NCBI GenBank assembly: GCA_017541025.1
Contig: JAFXZY010000034.1
Location: 17,916 to 81,915, forward strand
DNA length: 64,000 bases
Source: Bacteroidaceae bacterium
Lineage (GTDB): Bacteria; Bacteroidota; Bacteroidia; Bacteroidales; Bacteroidaceae
Reading direction: 5' to 3'
This document shows positions 52,557 to 62,001 of the stretch, piece after piece. Both the position numbers and the translations under genes were made by a program. Below the pieces are notes generated by a model, which was given only the letters and a program-made list of their open reading frames with translations, ran no database searches and was not told where the DNA came from. Position 1 is the stretch's first letter. Every line of letters begins with the position of its first letter.

Positions 52557-52585
52557 TATCGTTAACGTTATCGTTATCGTTAAAA
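52557..52585. repeat. GTTATC/GTTAAC repeat before the GH95 gene
   Basis: Five near-copies of GTTATC or GTTAAC end 8 bases before the ATG of the GH95 gene. Upstream (52503-52550) are GGTTAACGGTTAGAGG and AAAGATTAAAAG word repeats. Confidence 0.65.
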
Positions 52586-52593
52586 TTTTTCTT

Positions 52594-55107
52594 ATGAAGA
52601 AAGTCAGTTTTGTTTTTTTGCTGGCGCTGATGTGCATCCCGGCCATAGCGCAAGATCAGAGATTATGGTATGCAAAACCTGCCTCACATTGGTTGGAGGC
52701 ATTACCTGTCGGTAACAGCCACATGGGTGCAATGGTCTATGGAGGAACAGATACCGAGGAGATACAACTGAACGAGGAGACTTTCTGGAGCGGTTCGCCG
52801 CACGACAATAACAGTCACGAGTCGTTGGCAGCTTTGCCCGAGGTACGTCGCCTTATCTTCGAAGGGAAGGAGTTCGAGGCGACGAAACTCCTCGACCGCC
52901 ATTTCGTAAAAGGACCGCATGGTATGCGTTTCCTGCCTTTGGGAAGCCTGAAACTTTCCCTGGGGCACAAAAACGTAAGTCAATACGAACGGGCGCTGAA
53001 CCTAAGCGATGCCACCGCCACCACCTCTTATAAATATAAGGGGGTGAAGTACACGCGCACCGTCTTTGCCTCACAGGCCGATAGTGTCATCGTTATCCAT
53101 CTTGAAGCCAGCAAAAGGAAAGCATTGGCATTTGAGATGTATTTCGATAGCCAGTTGAAGTACGAATGTATAACATCAGAGCCATCGTTTGGTGTGGTAG
53201 TACCAGGACCACCAACACGCTTTAAAGAAGAATGGATTCTCTGGGCCACGGTGCATGGCGTTGATCAGGAAGGCATCAATGCAGGACTGACTGCAGAATG
53301 CCGTTTTGATGTAAAATCGGATGGACGGATGGACTTCAATGCTAATTCGATTACGTTAGAGAATGCGTCATGGGCTACAATAATTATATCTGCCGCCACT
53401 AATTTCGTCAACTACCACGATGTGAGTGGAGACCCTCGCAAGAAGAACAATGCGCGGATAGCCGCTGTGAGGGGCAAATCATACAAGAGCTTGCTGGCCA
53501 GCCACATAAAGAAATACCAGGAGCAGTATAACCGTGTAAGCCTGACGTTGCCTAAGTCGGTGAACTCCGGCTTGGAGACCGACCAGCGTGTGGCTGCCTT
53601 CGAGAAAGATGCCACCGACCTCGACCTTGTGGCACTGATGATGCAATACGGCCGCTATCTGCTTATCTCTTCCAGTCAGCCCGGCGGACAGCCTGCCAAC
53701 TTGCAAGGCGTATGGAACGATAAGCTGAATGCTCCCTGGGACTCGAAGTACACCATCAATATCAATGCCGAGATGAACTACTGGCCTGCCCTTGTGGGTA
53801 ACCTTGCCGAGACGCAAGAGCCGTTGTTCTCGATGATTCGCGACCTGAGCGAGACGGGAGCCAAGACTGCCCGCGAGATGTACGGCTGCCAGGGATGGGT
53901 GGCGCACCACAATACGGATCTCTGGCGCATAGCTGGTCCCGTGGACGCAACACCCTGGGGTATGTTCCCCACAGGAGGTGCCTGGCTGACTACCCACATC
54001 TGGCAACATTACCTGTTTACCGGCGATAAGGAGTTCCTGGCAGCATACTATCCCATTATGAAGGGTGCTGCCGACTTCCTGCTCGACTATATGCAGGAGT
54101 ACCCCAAGGATGGCGAGCTGAAGAATGCTGCCGGCTGGCTGGTGACCGTTCCCACCGTTTCACCCGAACATGGTCCGCAAGGCAAGGGAACAAATGTATG
54201 TGCCGGCTCCACAATGGACAACCAGATTGCCTTCGATGTACTCTCCGCCACCGCCCAAGCCGCCAAGATCTTAGGTAAAGACAACTCTCAACTCTCAACT
54301 CTAAACTCTAAACTCTCCAAACTCCCTCCCATGCAGATCGGTCGCTACGGCCAGTTGCAGGAATGGCTTATCGATGCTGACGACCCAAGGGACGAACACC
54401 GTCATATCTCGCATCTCTACGGACTTTATCCTTCGAATCAGATTTCACCCTATTCACATCCCGACCTCTTCACGGCTGCTGCTAACACCCTGAAACAGCG
54501 CGGCGACAAGGCCACGGGCTGGAGCTTAGGATGGAAGACCAACTTCTGGGCGCGTATGCTCGATGGCAACCATGCCTTCACCATCATCAAGAATATGCTG
54601 CACCTGTTGCCCGACGACTCCAAGGCGCGTCAGTTCGCGGATGGCCGTACATACCCCAACCTCTTCGATGCGCACCCGCCCTTCCAGATTGACGGCAACT
54701 TCGGTGTTTCGGCCGGTATCTGCGAGATGCTGGTGCAGAGTCACGACGGAGCCGTCCACCTGTTGCCTGCCTTGCCCGATGCCTGGCAAGAGGGTGGTGT
54801 AAAGGGACTTCGTGCACGCGGAGGCTTTATAGTAGATGAGACATGGAACCAGGGCAAGCTCCGTTCGGCCAATATTCTTTCCACCATAGGCGGAACATTG
54901 CGCCTACGGTCGTATGTACCCTTGAAGGGAAAAGGAGTGAAGGAAGCTTCCGGCAGTTGTCCCAACGAGCTTTTTGCTCCAGCCGACATCCGCGAGCCGC
55001 TCCATTCTAAAGAGCTCTCGGATTTCAAGCTGCTCCCCCTGCAGAAAGTCTATGAGTATGACCTGAACACCATCCCCGGCAAGACCTACAAGCTGACCTC
55101 TTTCTGA
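52594..55107 (+). CDS. GH95 alpha-L-fucosidase/galactosidase
   Basis: An 837-residue exported protein (signal peptide ending PAIAQ). The N-terminal beta-sandwich carries [15 protein letters not shown] and [17 protein letters not shown] (about 37-70). The (alpha/alpha)6 barrel holds [35 protein letters not shown] and [15 protein letters not shown], containing the conserved Asn and Asp residues of the inverting mechanism. GH95 enzymes usually cut alpha-1,2-fucose and some act on alpha-1,2-L-galactose. A word repeat ([12 protein letters not shown], about residues 566-577) is inserted in frame near 54285-54320. A strong terminator follows at 55133. Confidence 0.93.
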   Translation: MKKVSFVFLLALMCIPAIAQDQRLWYAKPASHWLEALPVGNSHMGAMVYGGTDTEEIQLNEETFWSGSPHDNNSHESLAALPEVRRLIFEGKEFEATKLLDRHFVKGPHGMRFLPLGSLKLSLGHKNVSQYERALNLSDATATTSYKYKGVKYTRTVFASQADSVIVIHLEASKRKALAFEMYFDSQLKYECITSEPSFGVVVPGPPTRFKEEWILWATVHGVDQEGINAGLTAECRFDVKSDGRMDFNANSITLENASWATIIISAATNFVNYHDVSGDPRKKNNARIAAVRGKSYKSLLASHIKKYQEQYNRVSLTLPKSVNSGLETDQRVAAFEKDATDLDLVALMMQYGRYLLISSSQPGGQPANLQGVWNDKLNAPWDSKYTININAEMNYWPALVGNLAETQEPLFSMIRDLSETGAKTAREMYGCQGWVAHHNTDLWRIAGPVDATPWGMFPTGGAWLTTHIWQHYLFTGDKEFLAAYYPIMKGAADFLLDYMQEYPKDGELKNAAGWLVTVPTVSPEHGPQGKGTNVCAGSTMDNQIAFDVLSATAQAAKILGKDNSQLSTLNSKLSKLPPMQIGRYGQLQEWLIDADDPRDEHRHISHLYGLYPSNQISPYSHPDLFTAAANTLKQRGDKATGWSLGWKTNFWARMLDGNHAFTIIKNMLHLLPDDSKARQFADGRTYPNLFDAHPPFQIDGNFGVSAGICEMLVQSHDGAVHLLPALPDAWQEGGVKGLRARGGFIVDETWNQGKLRSANILSTIGGTLRLRSYVPLKGKGVKEASGSCPNELFAPADIREPLHSKELSDFKLLPLQKVYEYDLNTIPGKTYKLTSF

Positions 55108-55132
55108 CATTATTACCAAATTCAGATATTCA

Positions 55133-55174
55133 CCCTCGGCATCCATTTCCGGGCTTTGCCGAGGGCTTTTTGTG
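55133..55174 (+). terminator. Terminator of the GH95 gene, CCTCGGCA family
   Basis: CCCTCGGCA pairs with TGCCGAGGG and TTTTT follows. It is nearly identical to the minus-strand element at 14955-14997. Confidence 0.85.
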
Positions 55175-55278
55175 GCTTTACGGATAAAAATTGTCGTTCA
55201 ACAAGAAAAAACCATGTTGAGTGCGTGACATTTTTGCCATACCCGGTAATATATAAGTAGAAAGTCCGTTATTTATAT

Positions 55279-55881
55279 ATGCAAGCAGAGAAATACATAA
55301 GCGACGAGGTTCTCATTCGGCGGGTATTGGAAGGTCAACAGGAGGACTTCACCCTCTTGGTGGAGCGACATGCCAGCCCACTTTTGCACTTCGTAGGGCG
55401 TATGATTCCTGTTCGGGAAGAAGCGGAGGAGATTGTACAGGACGCATTGCTGGCAGCCTACCAGCGACTGAACGACTTCGATGTCCGGCGAGCATCCTTT
55501 ACCGTGTGGCTGCAGCGCATCGCCTTCTATACCGTTTCACACCACTTGCGTAAGCACCATCCTACGTTTATTTCCATGGACGAAAGCCAGGACACAATCA
55601 GTGCTACTACCGATGCAGCGCTGGATCGTCTGCTTTCAGAAGAAGGCCCTGACCTTGGGGAACTCTTGGATTGTGCACTCGAACAGCTTAGGCCCGAGGA
55701 ACGCATGCTTCTGCAATTGTTTTATAACGACGGACAATCTTTGAGCGATATTGCCTTTATCTTTGGAATGACGGATAAAGCAAGTACCGCCCGTGCAGTG
55801 TCGGCTCTCACCAGTCGTCTGCATCGCATACGTAAGAAATTGTTTGTGAACATAAAACGATTACGCCATGAATACCAATGA
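55279..55881 (+). CDS. ECF RNA polymerase sigma factor of a receptor operon
   Basis: A 200-residue group 4 sigma factor. Region 2 is at about 10-75 (VLEGQQEDFTLLVERHASPL, EEAEEIVQDALLAAYQRLND) and region 4 at about 125-185 (LRPEERMLLQLFYNDGQSLS, MTDKASTARAVSALTSRLHR). Its 3' end overlaps the anti-sigma start by 14 bases. The order sigma, anti-sigma, STN-receptor is that of FecI/FecR/FecA-like cell-surface signalling systems. Confidence 0.92.
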   Translation: MQAEKYISDEVLIRRVLEGQQEDFTLLVERHASPLLHFVGRMIPVREEAEEIVQDALLAAYQRLNDFDVRRASFTVWLQRIAFYTVSHHLRKHHPTFISMDESQDTISATTDAALDRLLSEEGPDLGELLDCALEQLRPEERMLLQLFYNDGQSLSDIAFIFGMTDKASTARAVSALTSRLHRIRKKLFVNIKRLRHEYQ

Positions 55882-56428
55882 AATCCCCAAGGCACATCCC
55901 GAGCTGCTCGAAGCCTTGCACCGTCAGGATGAGAAGGCCCAACAGATGAAACTGTCCCAGGACTTCACCGAGAAAGTGATGGAGAAAGTAAAGAGTACCC
56001 CCAAAAAATCTTCACTCTTCACTCTTCGTTCTTCACTTCAAAAGATTGCTGCCATCTCCCTTGCCGCTGTTTTCCTTAGCGGCATTGCCTTCGCAGCATG
56101 GCATGTTTTTTCTTTTAGGAAAGAGCAGCCAACAGTGATGTCAACTCCCAACTCTCAGCATTCGGCTCTCACCTCAGTGCCCGATTCCCTTGTCACCTTC
56201 GATGGCCTACGGCTTGACAGCATCCTAACCATTGTAGGCACTCACTACAGTAAAGTTGTGAGGTTTCGTAACGAAGAAGCCCGTGAGTTAAGGATTAGTA
56301 CGACGTGGAATCGTAATCAGTCTTTGCCTGAATTCCTTAGCATACTCAACGAATTTGACGGTTTGCTCCTCTGTACGGAACATGACACTATCTTTGTGGA
56401 AACTTTAGCTGTGGAGGATGAGGAATGA
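55868..56428 (+). CDS. Short FecR-type anti-sigma factor
   Basis: A 186-residue protein. The cytosolic N-terminus (1-50) contains helix pairs (ELLEALHRQDEKAQQMKLSQ). One membrane helix is at about 56-77 (KIAAISLAAVFLSGIAFAAW). The periplasmic part is mainly a DUF4974-like FecR C-terminal domain (about 110-183: VTFDGLRLDSILTIVGTHYS, LPEFLSILNEFDGLL). The long FecR beta domain that normally lies between membrane and DUF4974 is missing, replaced by a short linker that includes repeat-derived residues (SSLFTLRSSLQ near 45-55 and STPNSQHSALTS near 91-102). Its stop overlaps the receptor's start. Confidence 0.8.
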   Translation: MNTNEIPKAHPELLEALHRQDEKAQQMKLSQDFTEKVMEKVKSTPKKSSLFTLRSSLQKIAAISLAAVFLSGIAFAAWHVFSFRKEQPTVMSTPNSQHSALTSVPDSLVTFDGLRLDSILTIVGTHYSKVVRFRNEEARELRISTTWNRNQSLPEFLSILNEFDGLLLCTEHDTIFVETLAVEDEE

Positions 56429-59400
56429 AGCGCACGCTCCTATACCTAATATTATATGCGTGTTTCGCTGTGCAAGTTCTGGCGCAGGGAATGACCTTCA
56501 AAAACGAATCCCTTGCCACTGTACTTGCTACCATCCGCGATGCCCAAAGCGAATATAACATCCACTTTATCCACAACGACCTGGAGCATCTGCAAATCTC
56601 GGTCCGCATTAAGGAAATGAAACTCCCCGATGCAGTAAAGCGAATATGCAAAGGGCAGCCCGTGAAGGTGAAAACGAAAGGCAATCAGATTTTCGTGCAG
56701 TACAAGCCGGAGAAAGATTTCTCGGGCAAGACCGTACACCTCTCGGGTGCTGTGGAGGATGGCTTCTTAGAGATGCCCCTGCCCAAAGCGAAGGTCTCGG
56801 TGCTACGGACTGACAGCAGCATCGTTGTGGATTCTGCCCAAATGTTTTTCTTCTACGGAAGCGGTATGAAGATTGTTAGGGCGCAGTTCGGAACCGATGT
56901 TAACGCTGCAGAACGGGAATATCTCGTCCACGCCAGCATGGACGGCTACGACGACGTGTGGAAGCGGGTGCCCATACCACGTCCCTTGCAGGATGATGTG
57001 GACGTACCAACGCTGAAGATGCGCAAGTCATCTGTGAAGACGTTACACGAAGTAACGGTAACGGCCACGAAGATTAAAATGTTCTATCGTGGTGATACGC
57101 TTATTTATGATGCTACGGCCTTCAAGATGCCCGAAGGTTCCATGCTCGACGACCTCATCCGCCAGTTGCCGGGTGTTACGTTGAATGCCGACGGCGAAAT
57201 TTTCGTCAACGGGCGCAAGGTGGATGAGCTGCTGCTGGGCTCGCGTACCTTCTTTGGCGGCAACAAGCGTGTGCTGATGGAAAACCTTCCCTACTACACC
57301 GTCAAGCACCTGAAGGTCTATGAGAAACAGACGGACATGAGCGAGGCGCTGGGCTACGACGTCGAAACGCGCAAGTACGTCATGGACGTCAACCTGAAAG
57401 AAGAGTACAAGCGCGGCTACATCGGCAATGTGGAGGCGGCGGGAGGAACTGACGAGCGGTGGTTGGGGCGCGCCTTCCTCCTCGGCTTCACGGATCGCCT
57501 GCGCTTCACGCTCTTAGGCAACGTAAACAACGTCAACGAGGGGCGCCACATTGGGCAGTCCGACCAATGGAGTCCTGCCCGACAGCCGCGTTCGCTAACC
57601 ACGACGCGCAGTGTGGCTGCGGAAATCGATTACTCCTCCAAGGGTAACAAGCTAAGGGAAACCTTCCGCGCAGAATACACCTCCACAACGGACGAACAGG
57701 CCATGACGCAGCGCCAAGAGCAGTTTCTCGCCGGCAGCACACCCACGTCGCTCACCGAATCGTTCAGCCGACAGGGCAACGGGCGGCTGAGAATCTTCAA
57801 CGCCTTTCAGCTGAAGAAGCCGACATGGATATACGCTACGGCAAGCATCGTCTCTACCCGCTGCGATGGCACGACAAGTTCGTCCTTCGAGCAGTGGGAC
57901 GACACGCTGACGGCCACCCTCCGCTCCGTCGGTCTGAGCCGCGGCTCGTCCTGGAACGGACATGCTGACGTGCAGGGTGCCGTCAACGTCGGCAAGAAGG
58001 GACGCCTGACATTCTACGTCATGGGCGACCACAGCAAGGACGATGTCGAACAGGCCACGCGGTATGAACAGGGCATTACCCCCTTCACGTCGCGAAGGGA
58101 GGACGTCAGCTATAACACGAACGACATATCGAACCGCTCCACCTCTGTCATGGCAAACGTCAACTACAACCTCGAACTGGCCGAAGACCTACACCTGATG
58201 GCCGGCGACGGCGTGACCTATATGTCGGTGCGACGTCACGACTACCTCTACCACCCCGACACACTCCTACTCGCTTCACAAATCGATGCCCTCGCTGCCA
58301 TCACCGACCCGCACAACTCCTACGACAGCCATTTCCGCTCCATCGACCACAAGCCCGGCATTACCTTATATAAAGAGGCCCGTGTCCGTGTCCGTGAATA
58401 CGGATACAAGTTACTCTACCAGAAGTTCCGTTTCGGCCTCGGCCTGCCCATCCGCCACGAGAGGCTCCACTACCGCCGTGGTATGCTCGACACGCTGGCC
58501 GTGCAACGCACCCTCTTCCTCAATCCTACTTTCAGTTTCCGCCATGTGAGTTCCGACAGCCGTCACGACATCCGCCTGAATGCCGAACATCGCCGCTCAG
58601 CCCCCAATCTGACCGACCGCATAACCTTTCGCGACGACAGCCAGCCACTCATCGTGAAGCTTGGCAATCCTGACCTCAAGCCCACTATGCTCACGACGTT
58701 TAGCCTTCAGTACTACGACCAATCCGCACCAAATCAAGGACAATATCACATTTCCGCTTCCTTCGACTACCACCACCGCGACGTGGCGCAGTCCCTCACT
58801 TACGATCCGGCGACAGGCATCCGTACCTACAAGCCCATGAACATCAGCGGAGCATACGTGGCACGTGCCGACTTCGGCACCGACCGCAACATTGGCGAGA
58901 AGCGCTATTGGTCATGGCACGTCGATGCCGGAGCCGATTGGAACCACTCAAAGGATCATGCCATGATGGAAGGCGAGACAGAGAGCAGCGAGAATGTCGT
59001 TAATACGCTTACACTCAAAAACGGAGGCCACATCCGTTACAATTACAAAACACTTAATGTCCGCGCTCATAGCTCCTTTAATTGGAGGCATAGCGACGGC
59101 AAGATGTACGACTTCTTAACCTTGAACGCCTTTGACTTCAGCTACGGATTTGAAGCCAGCTACACAACCCCCGCCCTTTTTGGAACAAAAGTTGGGGGAC
59201 TCACCATAGCGGCAGATGGTTGTATGTACAGTCGTCGCGGCTACGGTAGCGCCCCTCTGAACTCCGACGACTTCATCCTCAACGCCTCCCTCAGTCAACC
59301 CTTCGCAAAGGGCAAGTTCATCCTTCGCCTTGAAGGCTTCGACCTCCTGCACCAGCTTTCCGCCACGCAGTACGTTGTCAATGCTCAGGGCAGAACGGAA

Positions 59401-59478
59401 ACCCGGTACCATTCCCTTCCGCATTACCTAATGCTCCACGCCGTCTGGCACTTCAACAAGAATCCGAAGAAGCAATGA
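56425..59478 (+). CDS. STN-domain outer-membrane receptor of the ECF operon
   Basis: A 1017-residue protein with signal peptide (ending QVLAQ near 20). An STN domain covers about 22-92 (MTFKNESLATVLATIRDAQS, VKRICKGQPVKVKTKGNQIF). An Ig-like CarboxypepD_reg-type module (about 97-190) and a plug-like domain (about 200-320: RQLPGVTLNADGEIFVNGRK, VDELLLGSRTFFGG) follow, then a long barrel ending HYLMLHAVWHFNKN. It overlaps the anti-sigma stop (ATGA). It should sense or transport a ligand and signal through the STN domain to the anti-sigma. No SusD-like partner is adjacent, so it is not a classic glycan SusCD pair. Confidence 0.88.
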   Translation: MKRTLLYLILYACFAVQVLAQGMTFKNESLATVLATIRDAQSEYNIHFIHNDLEHLQISVRIKEMKLPDAVKRICKGQPVKVKTKGNQIFVQYKPEKDFSGKTVHLSGAVEDGFLEMPLPKAKVSVLRTDSSIVVDSAQMFFFYGSGMKIVRAQFGTDVNAAEREYLVHASMDGYDDVWKRVPIPRPLQDDVDVPTLKMRKSSVKTLHEVTVTATKIKMFYRGDTLIYDATAFKMPEGSMLDDLIRQLPGVTLNADGEIFVNGRKVDELLLGSRTFFGGNKRVLMENLPYYTVKHLKVYEKQTDMSEALGYDVETRKYVMDVNLKEEYKRGYIGNVEAAGGTDERWLGRAFLLGFTDRLRFTLLGNVNNVNEGRHIGQSDQWSPARQPRSLTTTRSVAAEIDYSSKGNKLRETFRAEYTSTTDEQAMTQRQEQFLAGSTPTSLTESFSRQGNGRLRIFNAFQLKKPTWIYATASIVSTRCDGTTSSSFEQWDDTLTATLRSVGLSRGSSWNGHADVQGAVNVGKKGRLTFYVMGDHSKDDVEQATRYEQGITPFTSRREDVSYNTNDISNRSTSVMANVNYNLELAEDLHLMAGDGVTYMSVRRHDYLYHPDTLLLASQIDALAAITDPHNSYDSHFRSIDHKPGITLYKEARVRVREYGYKLLYQKFRFGLGLPIRHERLHYRRGMLDTLAVQRTLFLNPTFSFRHVSSDSRHDIRLNAEHRRSAPNLTDRITFRDDSQPLIVKLGNPDLKPTMLTTFSLQYYDQSAPNQGQYHISASFDYHHRDVAQSLTYDPATGIRTYKPMNISGAYVARADFGTDRNIGEKRYWSWHVDAGADWNHSKDHAMMEGETESSENVVNTLTLKNGGHIRYNYKTLNVRAHSSFNWRHSDGKMYDFLTLNAFDFSYGFEASYTTPALFGTKVGGLTIAADGCMYSRRGYGSAPLNSDDFILNASLSQPFAKGKFILRLEGFDLLHQLSATQYVVNAQGRTETRYHSLPHYLMLHAVWHFNKNPKKQ

Positions 59479-59603
59479 GTTCTATCTTTCTTTTATACAT
59501 AAGCACACATTTTCATACTGACTTTCGGCGCAAAGATTCACATTTTCTGTTTTACATCAATACAGTTTTGGATGAAAAATAAGATTATTAAAGTCTGTTT
59601 TGA

Positions 59604-59735
59604 CTGTTTTCCGTGCCTACTGGCTTCAAGAAAATCCGTGAAGGGTTTGAGAAGGCTGGTATGCCCATGCCCAAGGTGGAGAATTTCTGCGGTGGCGTAC
59701 AGGTAACGATAAAACGAACGAATTATAGCAGATGA
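59604..59735 (+). pseudogene. Remnant of an AlbA_2/RecG-like ATP-binding protein
   Basis: The frame VPTGFKKIREGFEKAGMPMP then KVENFCGGVQVTIKRTNYSR and stop matches the C-terminal end typical of Schlafen-AlbA_2/RecG-like proteins (G-x-x-R-I, A-G-x-P-x-P, GG-x-x-V-T). The rest of the gene is missing. It lies in the 59479-60208 gap, which otherwise holds only repeats. Confidence 0.5.
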
Positions 59736-59898
59736 CAAATGTCAGAGGTAGTGTCGGAGATAAAGATGATACATAACTTACAGAAAGACAGGATACTTTT
59801 GCGTTATCATTTACATTATAATAAAACAAATACCACTGCTCTATCCATATTACAGTCCCAGCGCAACTCCAATGTTCCTTCTATGTTCCTCCTATTGT

Positions 59899-59986
59899 TG
59901 TCCGCTATATGTCCGCTATATGTCCGCTATATGTCCGCTATATGTCCGCTATATGTCCGCTATATGTCCGGTACTTGTCCGCTTTT
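59899..59986. repeat. 11-bp tandem repeat TGTCCGCTATA
   Basis: Six perfect and two decayed copies of an 11-base unit run head to tail. A plus-strand ORF (59739-60065) reads through but contains only repeat-like peptide (CPLYVRYMSAI), so it is not credible as a gene. Confidence 0.85.
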
Positions 59987-59990
59987 AAAC

Positions 59991-60023
59991 CGAACCCATA
60001 CCGAACCCATACCGAACCCATAC
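59991..60023. repeat. 11-bp tandem repeat CGAACCCATAC
   Basis: Three perfect copies of a second 11-base unit lie 4 bases after the first array, followed by CGGACA half-sites (60024-60039) inverted relative to the TGTCCG of the first array. Confidence 0.85.
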
Positions 60024-60208
60024 CGGACAAGTAACGGACATGAATATGAGTTACTCCCTTGGTGATTTCTTATTACATTGAGGTTCTTTACCAGGTTGAT
60101 TGGAGTTCTTTCTTCGTCGAGTATGAAATAGTTGAAAGTTGACAGTTGTCTGTTATACACGTGTAATGCTGACGTCTTAGCTGTTACAGAGTATCAGAAC
60201 CTCTAACA

Positions 60209-60246
60209 ACAAAAATGGCGGCTCCAACGAAGGGGCCACCATTTTC
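60209..60246 (-). terminator. Terminator of the acyl-CoA dehydrogenase operon
   Basis: On the minus strand AAAATGGTGGCC pairs with GGAGCCGCCATTTTT with small mismatches, ending in a T-run, 20 bases after the stop. Confidence 0.8.
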
Positions 60247-60265
60247 TTATGTTTACCTTTGCCTG

Positions 60266-61999
60266 TTATGCTTCTTCGGTTTCTTTCTGAACAGCACGGA
60301 AGTTCTCAAGGTCTTCTACGCGGAAGGCTTTGATGTAAGCACTCTTACCATAAACATCTTCCTCGGTCATGCGAACATATACGTTGGCACTCTTCTCGAA
60401 GAGTTCTGGAGCCTTGCTGGCATCGCGGATGATGAGCAGACTCATTACCAGTTCGGCAGTCATATCGTAAAGACGACGGGCCAGGAAGTCCTGGGCATCC
60501 TGATTCTCCAGTGCCTTCACGTTAGCAAGAGCCTCCTCGTAAACGGGAATAAGCTTCTCGACGCGAGCCTTGAGACCAGCGACAGAATCGCTGGGCACCA
60601 GACTTGCTGCCATATCCTTGATATTGGCAAGCATGGTGCCGTTAGTGATGTAGCGGATAGCAGCAACGACCTGCAACTGGGTGGTACCCTCGTAGATAGA
60701 GAAGATACGGGCATCGCGGAACAGACGCTGGCTCTTGTACTCCATGATGAAACCAGAACCACCGTGGATGCTGATGGCATCGTAGGCATTCTGGTTGGCA
60801 TACTCGGAGTTCATACCCTTGGCCAACGGGGTGAAGGCATCTGCCAGTCGGCTGTACTTCTTGCACTCCTGCTTCTCCTCGGGAGTAAGCTTACGGTCGC
60901 GCTCGATGTCCTCAAGTGCCTTGTAGATATCCACGTAGCAGGCTGTCTCGTACAACAGGCTACGGCCTGCATCCAACTTAGCCTTCATACGGCTGAGCAT
61001 GTCATATACGGCGGGGAAGTTGATAATCTTGTCGCCGAACTGCTGACGTTCCTTTGCATAAGCCAACCCCTCGTTGTAAGCCTCCTGCTCAACACCTACA
61101 CTCTGAGCGGCGATACCCAGACGGGCACCGTTCATCAGCGCCATCACGTACTTGATCAGACCCAGACGAGTGCTTCCGCAGAGTTCTGCCTTAGCGTTCT
61201 TATAGGTGAGCTCACAGGTGGGTGAACCGTGGATACCCAGTTTGTGCTCGATGTGACGAACATCAACACCACCTTGGCGCTTGTCGTAGATGAACATAGA
61301 CAGACCACGTCCGTCCTTGGTGCCCTCCTCAGAACGAGCCAGCACGAGGTGGATGTCGCTATCACCATTGGTGATGAAACGCTTCACACCGTTCAGGCGC
61401 CAGCAGTTCTCCTTCTCGTCGAAGGTAGCCTTCAGCATCACGCGCTGCAGGTCAGAACCGGCATCAGGCTCTGTCAGGTCCATACTCATACCCTCACCAG
61501 CGCAAACGCGTGGGATGTACTTCTGGCGCTGCTCCTCGCTACCGAACTCATACAGGGTGTCAATACAGCTCTGCAGGCTCCAGATGTTCTGGAAACCGGC
61601 ATCTGCAGCCGAAATCATCTCAGAGAGCATCGAGAAGATAGCGTTAGGCAGGTTCAGACCGCCGTAACGGCGAGGCATACTTACACCCCACAGACCAGCC
61701 TTACGGGTGGCGTCAAGGTTCTCGTAGGTCTTAGAGGCGTAGATCATACGGCCGTTCTCGAGGTGCGGACCTTCCAGGTCAACAGCTTCACTATTCGGCT
61801 CGATGATATTGGCAGCCACGTCGCCAGTGATGTCGAGAATCTGCTTGTAGTTCTCGATGGCATCGCCCAGGTCAACGGGGGCATAGTCATACTTCTTGGC
61901 ATCTTCGAAGTTGCGCTCCTTGAGCTCAACGATGCGCTTCATCAGAGGATGGTTCAGATAGAATCCAATCTCTGGGTGATCACTATAATAGTTTGCCAT
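60266..61999 (-). CDS. Acyl-CoA dehydrogenase
   Basis: A 577-residue flavoenzyme, longer than the 380-residue classical form and like the AidB/long-chain branch. The N-terminal helical domain holds RRYGGLNLPNAIFSMLSEMI. FAD-binding strands are SMDLTEPDAGSDLQRVMLKA and NGVKRFITNGDSDIHLVLAR. The C-terminal helical domain has EQEAYNEGLAYAKERQQFG, IHGGSGFIMEYKSQRLFRDA and RIFSIYEGTTQLQVV, where the Glu of IYEGT marks the active site region. A C-terminal extension (about 460-577) is helical. It is the last gene after etfB, etfA and a small membrane protein, so electrons go to ETF. Confidence 0.94.
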   Translation of the reverse strand: MANYYSDHPEIGFYLNHPLMKRIVELKERNFEDAKKYDYAPVDLGDAIENYKQILDITGDVAANIIEPNSEAVDLEGPHLENGRMIYASKTYENLDATRKAGLWGVSMPRRYGGLNLPNAIFSMLSEMISAADAGFQNIWSLQSCIDTLYEFGSEEQRQKYIPRVCAGEGMSMDLTEPDAGSDLQRVMLKATFDEKENCWRLNGVKRFITNGDSDIHLVLARSEEGTKDGRGLSMFIYDKRQGGVDVRHIEHKLGIHGSPTCELTYKNAKAELCGSTRLGLIKYVMALMNGARLGIAAQSVGVEQEAYNEGLAYAKERQQFGDKIINFPAVYDMLSRMKAKLDAGRSLLYETACYVDIYKALEDIERDRKLTPEEKQECKKYSRLADAFTPLAKGMNSEYANQNAYDAISIHGGSGFIMEYKSQRLFRDARIFSIYEGTTQLQVVAAIRYITNGTMLANIKDMAASLVPSDSVAGLKARVEKLIPVYEEALANVKALENQDAQDFLARRLYDMTAELVMSLLIIRDASKAPELFEKSANVYVRMTEEDVYGKSAYIKAFRVEDLENFRAVQKETEEA

Positions 62000-62001
62000 A
62001 A

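Noticed and set aside
55279-59478. SusC/SusD polysaccharide utilisation locus
   Set aside because: The receptor has an STN domain and sigma/anti-sigma partners, but no SusD gene follows.
59899-60023. CRISPR array
   Set aside because: Units are 11 bases and directly adjacent with no spacers, and no cas genes are nearby.
59739-60065. 108-codon gene spanning the 11-bp repeats
   Set aside because: More than a third of the peptide is a translation of the tandem repeat, and no conserved motif is seen.
60215-61225. 336-codon plus-strand frame opposite the acyl-CoA dehydrogenase
   Set aside because: It is the reverse frame of a highly conserved enzyme and has no domain signature.
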